64,000 nt of DNA from Vibrio stylophorae (lineage in GTDB: Bacteria; Pseudomonadota; Gammaproteobacteria; Enterobacterales; Vibrionaceae). The notes below the pieces were generated by a model. The model was not told where the DNA came from, ran no database searches, and saw only the letters and a list, made by a program, of their open reading frames with translations. The stretch's first letter is position 1. Each line of letters begins with the position of its first letter. Below are positions 56,278-64,000 of this stretch, piece after piece. Location: positions 898,475-962,474 of the forward strand of contig NZ_CAKLDI010000001.1 in NCBI RefSeq assembly GCF_921293875.1, read 5' to 3'. Made by a program: the position numbers and the translations under genes.

Positions 56278-56302
56278 AATGGGCGCTCAAAGAGCGCCCA
56301 TT
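56278..56302 (-). other. Intercistronic hairpin between torA and torD
   Basis: AATGGGCGCTC / GAGCGCCCATT, a perfect 11-bp stem with an AAA loop and no T run, followed by a second small stem CCACC/GGTGG (56259-56272). These could protect torA mRNA and lower torD expression. Confidence 0.6.
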
Positions 56303-56317
56303 GTGTCGGCTTGACTA

Positions 56318-58849
56318 TTAGTTTAGTTCCATTGCTGGGAACAGTGGATCTACGCTTTCATCGTAGATTGGGCCACTAAAGCCAGTCAATTCATAAGCTT
56401 TGCCTTTGTATTTCTCAACTTCTACCAGTGCGGTGTGGGCTGAGGTTGCTTGTGCAAGCTTTGAACTACCAATATCAAGGGTCAAGACGTTTGGATCGCC
56501 ATACACACAAAGAGTCCCTGGTTTACCGCCGTGTAGCGGGTTATACCATGCACCCTCATGGATACGACAAACGCCTTGGCTGTAGTCATCAGTCACTACT
56601 GCACCAGCCAATACTTGGCCACGGTCGTTGAATACACGAACGATATCGCCAGACTTGATACCACGTGCTTTTGCATCTTCTACGCTGATGTAGAAAGGTT
56701 CACGGTTAGCAACGGCATAGCTTTCACGGTGCTTTGTTGATGAGCAAAGTTGTGAGTGCAAGCGTTGGTTCGGGTGACAGCTTTGCAAGTGCAGTGGATA
56801 GCGGTTTGATTTTGGACCACCATGGCTACGCTCTTCTTTCTCAAACCACATTGGGTGGCCTTGACAGTCGTCGTAGTGCATATCTGCAATGGTTTTACAG
56901 TAGATTTCAATCAAACCTGATGCGGTACCCAGTGGCTCAAGGTCTGGTTCGTTACGGAATGATTCGTGACGGACCCAAGCTTGGCCTTCAGGGAAGCTGA
57001 CATAGCCTTCGCCTTCCCAGAATTTCTTGAAGGTTGGCATACGTACGCCAAGACCACGGCCTTGTAGACGTGCGCCGTTATAGATCTCTTCAATCCATTC
57101 CATTTTGGTTTTGCCGCCAGTGAAGTCTTGTTCACGTTTGAATCGACCACAAAGGCCAGCAAAGATATCGTAATCGTCTTTTGACTCAAACATTGGCTCA
57201 ACCACTTTACGCATCGCCACGATACCTTTGTTGGAGTGGTTACCAAACTGTTCGATATCGTCACGCTCGTAGCTGGTGGTGGCTGGCAATACGATGTCCG
57301 CAAAGCGGCAGGTTGCAGTCCACTGGTGATCAATACTGACCACAGTTTCCAGCTTGCGCCACGCTTTGATCATACGGTTACGATCTTGGTGGTGGTGGAA
57401 TGGGTTGTTACCACAGAAAATTGCCATTTTCATTAGTGGGAATTTAATTTTGTGACCGTTCCACTCGATGGTTTCGCCTGGGTTTTCAATACAGTCCACA
57501 AAACGTGCCACAGGAATGTAGCTGGCATAGCCATTGAAGCTGCCGTTGTGGATTGGTGGTACTGAGGTCGCCGCGCTAAAGCCTGACATCAAAGGACCGT
57601 TTGAGGTGATGGTACCCGCATCATTGTAGTGCCAACCAAAACCGAAACCGCCGCCAGGTAGACCGATTTGACCCAACATTGCAGCCACAACAACCAACAT
57701 CCAAGCATATTGCTCACCGTGTTGCATACGTTGCAAACACCAGCCGCCGATAATTTGGGTACGGCCAGACGCCATTTGACGTGCCATGGCACGAATAGTG
57801 TCAGCATCAACGCCAGTGATTTTCGCAGCCCACTCAGGGGTTTTCGCAATGCCGTCGGTTTCACCCAATAGGTATGGCAAGAACTGGTCAAAGCCTGTGG
57901 TGTAGTTGGCGATGAAAGAAGCATCGTACAACTTCTCTTGATACAAGGTATAAGCAAGACCTAGCATCAAAGGCACGTCGGTTTGTGGGTTCACTTTAAT
58001 CTGATCGCCACCGATCATCTTTTGTGTTTCGTTGCGAACTGGATCCACATGGATCACTTTGATTTCGCCACTTTCCACTTTCTTAGCAAGCTCAGCGTAG
58101 TAACCGTACACGCTGTGATCTGGCATCAACCAGCCCACTTGTAGGTTCTTCACTGGATCTGAGCCCCAAATCACGATGGTTTTTGCGTGCTCAAGCACCA
58201 AAGGCCATGAGGTTTGTTGCTCATACACTTCCATGGCGCCCGCAACGTGTGGCAGAACCACTTGCGCGGCACCAGTTGAGTAGTCACCCGCTTTTGATAG
58301 TGATGTACCGTGCAGATTGATACCACGACGCATCATGGTGCCTGCAGAGTGCAATTTACCGCAAGACTGCCAGCCTGAATGACCTGCATATAGGGCACTT
58401 GGGCCATAGGTGTTTTGTACACGCTCAAGCTCGAAGTAGAAGAAGTCGAGGGCTTGTGACCAGCTCACACGAACAAAGCGGTTGTCACCACGTTGTTTGG
58501 TGTCTGACTTATAGCCATGCTTCAACCAGTCCAAGCGTACCATTGGGTATTTCACACGCGCAGGGTTGTAAACCACTTCACGGACACCCGCGAGCATGGT
58601 GGTTGGGCGTGGATCGTGTTCAAAGGGTTTGGTATCTACCCAAACGCCATCTTTTACTTGTGCACGAAATGCGCCCCAGTGGGAGCCAGAAAGCACTTCA
58701 CCAGTGAAGGCTGGTTGGCTTTTCTCTGCCGCGTGGGCAGATTTTGGTACCAAAAGGCTTGCACCGATAAAGGCGCCAGCAGCGGTCGCTGCAGATCCCT
58801 GCAAAAAGCGACGACGCGAGATGGTTTTATCAAATAGAGATTTCGCCAT
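56318..58849 (-). CDS. torA: Trimethylamine-N-oxide reductase TorA
   Basis: An 843-residue periplasmic molybdoenzyme. The Tat signal is SRRRFLQG (11-18), with cleavage near SAHA|AEK at 40. The molybdenum ligand is Ser191 in SKAGDYSTGAAQVVLPH. WGSDPVKNLQVGW, GGWCLQRMQHGEQYAWMLVVVAAMLGQIGLPGGGFGFGWHY and FCGNNPFHHHQDRNRM are bis-MGD binding segments of the DMSO/TMAO reductase family. It reduces TMAO with electrons from TorC in anaerobic growth. The length agrees with E. coli TorA (848). Confidence 0.96.
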   Translation of the reverse strand: MAKSLFDKTISRRRFLQGSAATAAGAFIGASLLVPKSAHAAEKSQPAFTGEVLSGSHWGAFRAQVKDGVWVDTKPFEHDPRPTTMLAGVREVVYNPARVKYPMVRLDWLKHGYKSDTKQRGDNRFVRVSWSQALDFFYFELERVQNTYGPSALYAGHSGWQSCGKLHSAGTMMRRGINLHGTSLSKAGDYSTGAAQVVLPHVAGAMEVYEQQTSWPLVLEHAKTIVIWGSDPVKNLQVGWLMPDHSVYGYYAELAKKVESGEIKVIHVDPVRNETQKMIGGDQIKVNPQTDVPLMLGLAYTLYQEKLYDASFIANYTTGFDQFLPYLLGETDGIAKTPEWAAKITGVDADTIRAMARQMASGRTQIIGGWCLQRMQHGEQYAWMLVVVAAMLGQIGLPGGGFGFGWHYNDAGTITSNGPLMSGFSAATSVPPIHNGSFNGYASYIPVARFVDCIENPGETIEWNGHKIKFPLMKMAIFCGNNPFHHHQDRNRMIKAWRKLETVVSIDHQWTATCRFADIVLPATTSYERDDIEQFGNHSNKGIVAMRKVVEPMFESKDDYDIFAGLCGRFKREQDFTGGKTKMEWIEEIYNGARLQGRGLGVRMPTFKKFWEGEGYVSFPEGQAWVRHESFRNEPDLEPLGTASGLIEIYCKTIADMHYDDCQGHPMWFEKEERSHGGPKSNRYPLHLQSCHPNQRLHSQLCSSTKHRESYAVANREPFYISVEDAKARGIKSGDIVRVFNDRGQVLAGAVVTDDYSQGVCRIHEGAWYNPLHGGKPGTLCVYGDPNVLTLDIGSSKLAQATSAHTALVEVEKYKGKAYELTGFSGPIYDESVDPLFPAMELN

Positions 58850-58874
58850 AGGTCAACTCTGTTAATAGTCATGA

Positions 58875-58892
58875 GGGCGCCCGAAGGCGCCC
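58875..58892 (-). other. UUCG-tetraloop hairpin between torC and torA
   Basis: On the minus strand GGGCGCC-TTCG-GGCGCCC forms a 7-bp all-GC stem closed by a C(UUCG)G loop, the most stable RNA tetraloop. It lies 14 bases after the torC stop, without a T run, so an RNA-stability role is likelier than termination. Confidence 0.65.
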
Positions 58893-58906
58893 GGAATCAG
58901 GAAAAA

Positions 58907-60073
58907 TTAGTGGTGGCCTGCGCCGCCAGTGTCTTTACCGTGGTTTTGTAGATATTTGAGCAGGGTACGCTCTTCTGTTTTATCCAAACGGTAGTAAGCA
59001 CTCATCGCACTTAGGCCAGAGATCCAACCGTTCGCAGTGAAGTGCGCTGGATCTGGGGCTGCGTGACAGGCGTTACAGGTAGAGCGATACATATCTGCCG
59101 CGTAGTTCCATACTGGTTGGATGCTGGTCAACATGTTGCCTTGCTTCATCCAAGCGGTGACACGAACGTGCTGCCAAACCATATGGGTAGTTGGATCAGT
59201 TTCTTCGCCAAGAATCTGCTGGTGCTCTTTCACTTCGCCACGGATGGTTGCTTTGAATACACGTTTACCCATGTATTCAGTCATCACACGGCCTTTACCT
59301 TGTTTTTCTAGCCAGCCATCGATCTGTACTTTGATCATGTCGCCTTTGTGCTCAAGCACAGTCACTTGCGATGCAGGAAGGAGCGTACCTTGAACTTCTT
59401 TGCTTGCATCATCAGTGGCGTAGAGATCTTTCTCACTGATGGAGAACAGTGTCTTCGCATCAGGGCTCACGTTTGCTGACTGTGTTTCAAGGTCTTGGAA
59501 TGCTTTCTTAAAGCCGCCTGCCATATTTGGCAGTTCATGGGCGATCCCTTTGTGACACTCGATACAGTTCATATCCGCTGCCGCTGCTTTGTTCATTTCA
59601 AAGGCTGCTTTTGCAGATTGTTTGCTGTGATCCATCGCTTCGTAAGAGTGACAGCTCTTACAGGTGGTGGATTTTTGGCGAGACATACGCGCCCAAACCT
59701 TTTGTGCCATCTCTAATCGATGCTCTTCGAATTGCTCAGGCGTATCGATTTTCTTGGTCACGAAGTGGTGGTAAAGGTCTTTCGATGCTTCTAGCTTACG
59801 AAGGACTTTACGTGGAAAGTCTTTGGCTTGGTGACAGTCAGCACAGGTCGCGCGGACACCAGAGGCGTTCTTAAAGTGAATACTCTCTTTATACTCTGCA
59901 TAGTTTTGCTGCATGGTATGGCAAGAGGTACAAAATTCGATGCTCGAGGTGTATTCAAAGCCTTTGTGCAAAGCGATGACCCCAGCTAACGTGATACCCG
60001 CACCAGCAAGCAGCAAAGCCAAAAGAGAGTACTTGCTGCTCGGCGAGCGGAGAATTCGCCAAAGTTTTTTCAT
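58907..60073 (-). CDS. torC: Pentahaem c-type cytochrome TorC
   Basis: A 388-residue NapC/NirT-type quinol dehydrogenase with one N-terminal membrane anchor (about 17-36). Five haem motifs CxxCH are present: CTSCH (48), CADCH, CKSCH, CIECH in the N-terminal tetrahaem part, and CNACH in the C-terminal domain. It takes electrons from menaquinol and passes them to TorA. ATG 60073 is used; a TTG five codons upstream is possible. First gene of torCAD, divergent from torR. Confidence 0.95.
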   Translation of the reverse strand: MKKLWRILRSPSSKYSLLALLLAGAGITLAGVIALHKGFEYTSSIEFCTSCHTMQQNYAEYKESIHFKNASGVRATCADCHQAKDFPRKVLRKLEASKDLYHHFVTKKIDTPEQFEEHRLEMAQKVWARMSRQKSTTCKSCHSYEAMDHSKQSAKAAFEMNKAAAADMNCIECHKGIAHELPNMAGGFKKAFQDLETQSANVSPDAKTLFSISEKDLYATDDASKEVQGTLLPASQVTVLEHKGDMIKVQIDGWLEKQGKGRVMTEYMGKRVFKATIRGEVKEHQQILGEETDPTTHMVWQHVRVTAWMKQGNMLTSIQPVWNYAADMYRSTCNACHAAPDPAHFTANGWISGLSAMSAYYRLDKTEERTLLKYLQNHGKDTGGAGHH

Positions 60074-60183
60074 GGTGTTATTTCTCAAAAGTTAAGGAAA
60101 TTGCGAGAGAATTTTTGATGACACCTAGTTTAAAGTTTGTTTGTAAACAGCATTACAGGAATAAATGAATAAAAGGGGTGTGG

Positions 60184-60204
60184 TTATGAACGAAATGTGA
60201 ATAA
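60184..60204 (-). promoter_or_regulatory. Tandem TorR-like boxes between torC and torR
   Basis: On the minus strand TTATTCACAT (60204-60195) and TCGTTCATAA (60193-60184) each match the TorR decamer CTGTTCATAT at seven of ten positions and are direct repeats 11 bases apart. A third decamer, CTGTTTACAA, lies at 60150-60141. E. coli torC has several such direct repeats upstream of its promoter. Confidence 0.6.
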
Positions 60205-60236
60205 AATAGAGGGCAAAGCAATAATAAGAGCGAACT

Positions 60237-60950
60237 ATGGCGAACCATATTTTAGTTGTCGAAGATGAGCCCGTGACACGGGCCAAACTGGTGGGATACT
60301 TTGAGCATGAAGGATACCGCGTCAGCAGCGCCTCAAACGGCGATGAGATGCGAAATCTGCTTCAATCCGGGGGGATTGATTTGGTCATGCTCGATATTAA
60401 CTTGCCGGGTGAAGATGGATTGATGCTCACGCGTACGCTGCGCAGCCAAAGTGATATTGGTATCATTCTTGTGACCGGGCGCACAGATAGTATTGACCGT
60501 ATCGTCGGTTTAGAGATGGGGGCGGATGATTATGTCACCAAACCTTTCGAATTGCGTGAGCTATTGGTGCGGGTGAAAAACCTACTGTGGCGTATTGATC
60601 TTGCTCGCCGAGCGCAGGAGCAAGTCTATGCAGAGCTTGATGATGAGAGCGTGATCCGCTTTGGTGATTGGCGCTTTGATATCGACCGTCGTGCTTTGTT
60701 GCACAAAGATCAGCCGGTCAAACTCACCAAGGCTGAATATGAGCTATTGGTGGCTTTTGCGACCCATGCGAATCGTGTCCTCAGCCGTGAGCGTATTCTC
60801 AATATGATCAGCCATCGTGTTGATGCGCCAAATGATCGCACCATCGATGTGTTGGTGCGCCGTTTGCGTCGTAAAATCGAAAAAGATCCCAAGAACCCAC
60901 AGCGATTTATCACTGTGCATGGGGAAGGGTATTTATTTGTTGGCGACTGA
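60237..60950 (+). CDS. torR: Response regulator TorR
   Basis: A 237-residue OmpR-family regulator. The receiver has the acidic pair VVEDEPVTRAKL, phosphoacceptor Asp53 in VMLDINLPGEDGLML, VTGRTDSIDRIVGLEMGADDYVTKPFELRELLVRVKNLLWRIDLARRAQ. The C-terminal winged helix is KLTKAEYELLVAF...NDRTIDVLVRRLRRKIE. Divergent position from torCAD and sequence close to TorR favour it over ArcA. No torS or torT gene lies in the window. Confidence 0.94.
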   Translation: MANHILVVEDEPVTRAKLVGYFEHEGYRVSSASNGDEMRNLLQSGGIDLVMLDINLPGEDGLMLTRTLRSQSDIGIILVTGRTDSIDRIVGLEMGADDYVTKPFELRELLVRVKNLLWRIDLARRAQEQVYAELDDESVIRFGDWRFDIDRRALLHKDQPVKLTKAEYELLVAFATHANRVLSRERILNMISHRVDAPNDRTIDVLVRRLRRKIEKDPKNPQRFITVHGEGYLFVGD

Positions 60951-61005
60951 TCATTGTCGCGGATACATGCATTGCCAGTAATCATTAACTGGTTCTTGAA
61001 CCATC

Positions 61006-61035
61006 AAAAAAGCTCAGCATATGCTGAGCTTTTTT
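61006..61035. terminator. Bidirectional intrinsic terminator, torR / metG
   Basis: A 30-base perfect palindrome: AAAAAAGCTCAGCAT and its complement, with T runs at both ends, between convergent genes. Confidence 0.92.
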
Positions 61036-61056
61036 ATTTCATGGCAAGATGCCGTA

Positions 61057-63093
61057 TTACATAATACGCATGCCTGCTTGTGCACCTTCATGCGGCTCAA
61101 GAATCCATAGATCTTCACCACCAGGGCCAGCAGCTAGGATCATCCCTTCAGACATACCAAAGCGCATTTTACGAGGTTTGAGGTTGGCAACAATCACAGT
61201 GTGTTTGCCAATCAAATCTTCTGGCTCGTAAGCTGATTTAATCCCAGCAAAGATCTGACGGGTTTCACCGCCTAAATCGACGATGATTTTCAGCAATTTC
61301 TTCGCTTCAGGCACGGCTTCGGCGCTGATGATTTTTGCCACGCGCAAATCGACTTTGGCAAAGTCATCGAACTCAATCTCATCAGCGATTGGCTCTTTGC
61401 TCAGTTCAGTTTCTTGCGCCGGTGCAGCCGCTTGGACTTGTGCCGCTGCAAGCTCTTTTGAGCTTTCTACCATGGCTTCAACATGCGCCGGATCAATGCG
61501 GTTAAACAGCGCCTTGAATTTGCTGATTTGATGGCCAAGCAATGGTTGATCGATGCCATCCCAAGTCAAGGTTTCGTTAAGGAAAGCCTCAGTGCGCTCT
61601 GCCAAAATTGGTAGCACAGGCTTGAGGTAGGTCATCAATACGCGGAATAGGTTAATGCCCATGCTGCAGATGGCTTGAAGCTCGGCATCTTTGCCTTCTT
61701 CTTTTGCCACAACCCAAGGCGCTTTCTCGTCGATATATTGGTTGGCTTTATCCGCAAGCTCAATGATTTCACGGATGGCGCGACCAAATTCGCGATTTTC
61801 ATAATGCTCAGCAATGCTGCCTTTGGCATCGATAAAGCTTTGGTATAGCGCTGCATCATCACAAGTCGCAGAAAGCATGCCGTCAAAGCGTTTGGCGATA
61901 AAGCCTGCGTTACGAGAAGCAAGGTTGACCACCTTGTTTACCACATCGGCGTTGACGCGCTGAACGAAGTCTTCCAAGTTCAAATCGATATCATCGATGC
62001 GGCTGTTGAGTTTAGCTGCGTAGTAGTAGCGCAGACACTCAGGATCAAGGTGCTTGAGGTAGGTGCTGGCTTGAATAAAGGTGCCGCGAGATTTTGACAT
62101 CTTGGCATTATTCACCGTCACATAACCATGTACGAAGACGTTGTCTGGTTTGCGATAGCCTGCGCCATCAAGCATGGCAGGCCAAAATAGGCTGTGGAAA
62201 TACACGATGTCTTTACCAATAAAGTGGTAAAGCTCGGCATCGCTGTCTTGGCGCCAGTACTCATCAAAGTTCAAATCACCACGCTTGTCGCACAGATTTT
62301 TAAATGAGCCCATATAGCCAATTGGTGCATCTAGCCATACATAGAAGTATTTGCCAGGCTCGCCTGGGATCTCAAAGCCAAAGTAAGGCGCATCGCGTGA
62401 GATATCCCACTGCTGCAGACCTGACTCAAACCACTCTTGCATTTTGTTTGCGGTTTCTTTTTGTAGCGAGCCAGATTTGGTCCACTCTTTGAGCATGCTT
62501 TCAAACTGAGGCAGGTCAAAGAAGAAGTGCACTGAATCTTTCATTACAGGCGTTGCACCAGAAACTGCTGATTTTGGATTGATCAGTTCAGTTGGGCTGT
62601 AGGTCGCGCTACATACTTCACAGTTGTCGCCATACTGGTCTTCTGCTTTACATTTAGGACAGGTGCCCTTAACGAAGCGATCCGGTAGGAACATCTCTTT
62701 CTCAGGGTCAAACAGCTGAGAAATGGTGCGCGAGGTGATAAAGCCATTGTCTTTTAGTTTGAGGTAGATGTTGCTCGCAAGCTCGCGGTTTTCATCACTA
62801 TGGGTGCTGTGATAGTTATCAAAGCTGATGTTAAAGCCCGCAAAATCAGTTTGGTGTTCTTGTTGCATCGCCGCAATCATCTGCTCAGGCGCCATTCCCA
62901 TCTGCTGGGCCTTTAACATGATTGGTGTGCCGTGGGCATCATCCGCACAGATAAAATGAACAGTATTGCCTTGAAGGCGTTGAAAACGTACCCAGATATC
63001 CGCTTGGATATGCTCAAGCATGTGGCCGAGGTGAATCGAACCATTTGCGTAAGGTAGGGCACAGGTCACCAGAATTTTTCTTGGGGTTGCCAT
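61057..63093 (-). CDS. metG: Methionyl-tRNA synthetase
   Basis: A 678-residue class I synthetase. The HIGH motif is HLGHM in [27 protein letters not shown], the KMSKS motif [13 protein letters not shown], the zinc knuckle [17 protein letters not shown], and a C-terminal tRNA-binding (EMAP/Trbp111) domain [29 protein letters not shown]. It charges tRNA-Met. Divergent from mrp, as in E. coli. Confidence 0.97.
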   Translation of the reverse strand: MATPRKILVTCALPYANGSIHLGHMLEHIQADIWVRFQRLQGNTVHFICADDAHGTPIMLKAQQMGMAPEQMIAAMQQEHQTDFAGFNISFDNYHSTHSDENRELASNIYLKLKDNGFITSRTISQLFDPEKEMFLPDRFVKGTCPKCKAEDQYGDNCEVCSATYSPTELINPKSAVSGATPVMKDSVHFFFDLPQFESMLKEWTKSGSLQKETANKMQEWFESGLQQWDISRDAPYFGFEIPGEPGKYFYVWLDAPIGYMGSFKNLCDKRGDLNFDEYWRQDSDAELYHFIGKDIVYFHSLFWPAMLDGAGYRKPDNVFVHGYVTVNNAKMSKSRGTFIQASTYLKHLDPECLRYYYAAKLNSRIDDIDLNLEDFVQRVNADVVNKVVNLASRNAGFIAKRFDGMLSATCDDAALYQSFIDAKGSIAEHYENREFGRAIREIIELADKANQYIDEKAPWVVAKEEGKDAELQAICSMGINLFRVLMTYLKPVLPILAERTEAFLNETLTWDGIDQPLLGHQISKFKALFNRIDPAHVEAMVESSKELAAAQVQAAAPAQETELSKEPIADEIEFDDFAKVDLRVAKIISAEAVPEAKKLLKIIVDLGGETRQIFAGIKSAYEPEDLIGKHTVIVANLKPRKMRFGMSEGMILAAGPGGEDLWILEPHEGAQAGMRIM

Positions 63094-63341
63094 GATCTAT
63101 TCGCTCGTAGATGGGATAAAACTAAAGCGCTGATATTACCCGATAGCCTGCTTTCTGCCTAGGGGCGAGGCGTTGAATTCCACCACTAGTTTTTGTTCAA
63201 GAATTGAAAAAACAGATACTTTGCCTTTGAAATGTCTCGCTGCTTTTGCGCTATCGCGCATCTTTACTTGCCATTTGCTGTGAAGTGCATCGCGTGAATT
63301 TGAGCTGATGGCGAAAATGTGTACTTGGCGATGTTTGTTGA

Positions 63342-63371
63342 TTCACCCCAAATGAAAATTGGTGTTAGGAT
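63342..63371 (+). promoter_or_regulatory. Candidate mrp promoter
   Basis: An extended -10 TGTTAGGAT (63363-63371) with TTCACC (63342-63347) 18 bases upstream, 23 bases before the mrp start. Confidence 0.4.
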
Positions 63372-63394
63372 GGGAGCTTAACGACGGAGGCATT

Positions 63395-64000
63395 ATGAGC
63401 TGGCAATTTCCCTTAAAATTTCGCGATGTAGAAGATGTACAAAACTGGCTGATTGGCTTTGAGCATTCGCTGTTGCCGACCATGTGGGCCAGTACGCCAA
63501 ATTGGGTCGCCCTCAAAGAAGAGCAGCATATTGAGATTCGTTTGCCCTTCGTCAGTCGCGATATTGAATTGACCTTGACTCAGTGGATTGCCGATCAGCG
63601 CCAGTGTGGCGTGATCAGCGAAGAGACCCGCGTCGATGTTATGACCAATGTGGAAGCCTTGAAACCGGGCAATGATCAGCTTGTCGTGCCTGGCGTGAAA
63701 AACCTGATTGCCGTCAGTTCGGGTAAAGGCGGGGTGGGTAAGTCCACCATGTCGGTCAACCTTGCATTGGCCTTGCAGCATCTCGGTGCGAAAGTCGGTT
63801 TGCTTGATGGCGATATCTATGGCCCTTCGGTGCCACTGATGCTGGGTTCACAGGATAAGCGTCCAGTGACGGTCAATGGCAAACAAATGAAGCCGATTAC
63901 TGCGCATGGCTTGGCCACGCAATCTATCGGTTATTTGGTGGATGCAGAAAAAGCCACGGTTTGGCGTGGGCCAATGGCTGCCAAAGCGCTACAACAAATT
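63395..64000 (+). CDS. apbC: Iron-sulfur carrier protein Mrp/ApbC, 5' part
   Basis: The first 202 codons, running off the window edge. ATG 63395 has GGAGG six bases upstream. The N-terminal MIP18-like domain (about 20-90) is followed by the P-loop NTPase start NLIAVSSGKGGVGKSTMSVNLALAL, the deviant Walker A of Mrp, then VGLLDGDIYGPSVPLML. It binds and hands on Fe-S clusters. The place divergent from metG is the same as in E. coli (mrp). Confidence 0.95.
   Translation, partial: MSWQFPLKFRDVEDVQNWLIGFEHSLLPTMWASTPNWVALKEEQHIEIRLPFVSRDIELTLTQWIADQRQCGVISEETRVDVMTNVEALKPGNDQLVVPGVKNLIAVSSGKGGVGKSTMSVNLALALQHLGAKVGLLDGDIYGPSVPLMLGSQDKRPVTVNGKQMKPITAHGLATQSIGYLVDAEKATVWRGPMAAKALQQI

Noticed and set aside
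1-64000. CRISPR array, integron, insertion sequence or prophage.
   Set aside because: No regularly spaced repeats, transposase, integrase or phage genes were found; gene order follows conserved gammaproteobacterial blocks.

Overview
This 64-kb window is chromosomal core sequence from a gammaproteobacterium. A member of Vibrionaceae is most likely. The reasons are E. coli-like synteny blocks (cydAB-tol-pal-nadA; rne|rluC-yceD-rpmF-plsX-fab-acpP-pabC-mltG-tmk-holB-tatD-ptsG; metG|mrp), a chitin-competence-type TfoX, torR divergent from torCAD, and Vibrio-like PurR, TfoX and RNase E sequences. No genus can be fixed from the sequence alone. I see no rRNA, tRNA, CRISPR array, transposase or phage gene. 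Coding density is high and composition looks even.

Layout. 1-8.5 kb: the 3' part of cydA, then cydB, cydX, ybgE, followed by ybgC-tolQRAB-pal-cpoB. An unusual second, nearly identical pal gene with its own copy of the ribosome-binding region follows cpoB. 8.7-15.5 kb: nadA, a UPF0149 gene, the alanine exporter alaE, a DUF3943 envelope protein, a TyrP-type amino acid permease with a TyrR box, a CinA-family gene and an unrecognised protein. 15.7-21.3 kb (minus strand): nrdA-nrdB-yfaE, the aerobic ribonucleotide reductase operon with a pair of NrdR boxes, preceded by ubiG and a HAD phosphatase. 21.6-29.5 kb: gyrA, a SulP anion transporter and RNase E with a structured leader. 30-45 kb: rluC, a HAD phosphatase, yceF, then the long lipid/envelope/replication cluster yceD-rpmF-plsX-fabHDG-acpP-fabF-pabC-mltG-tmk-holB-tatD and ptsG.

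45-53.4 kb (minus strand): an alpha/beta hydrolase and an ynj-type operon, ynjA - [VTT membrane domain fused to an FAD disulphide-reductase-like domain] - ynjB-ynjC-ynjD-ynjF. This couples an AhpD-like protein and a membrane-tethered flavoenzyme to an ABC importer and a CDP-alcohol phosphotransferase. It is the best candidate here for an uncharacterised system. 53.5-61 kb: tfoX with a leader hairpin, purR, and trimethylamine-N-oxide respiration (torCAD, divergent torR, tandem TorR-like boxes). 61-64 kb: metG and the 5' part of mrp/apbC.

Functionally the window combines respiration (cytochrome bd, Tor), envelope integrity (Tol-Pal, MltG), fatty acid and phospholipid synthesis, DNA precursor supply and topology (Nrd, Tmk, GyrA, HolB), and RNA metabolism (Rne, RluC). 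All motif and site calls were made by eye. No database search or folding program was run.
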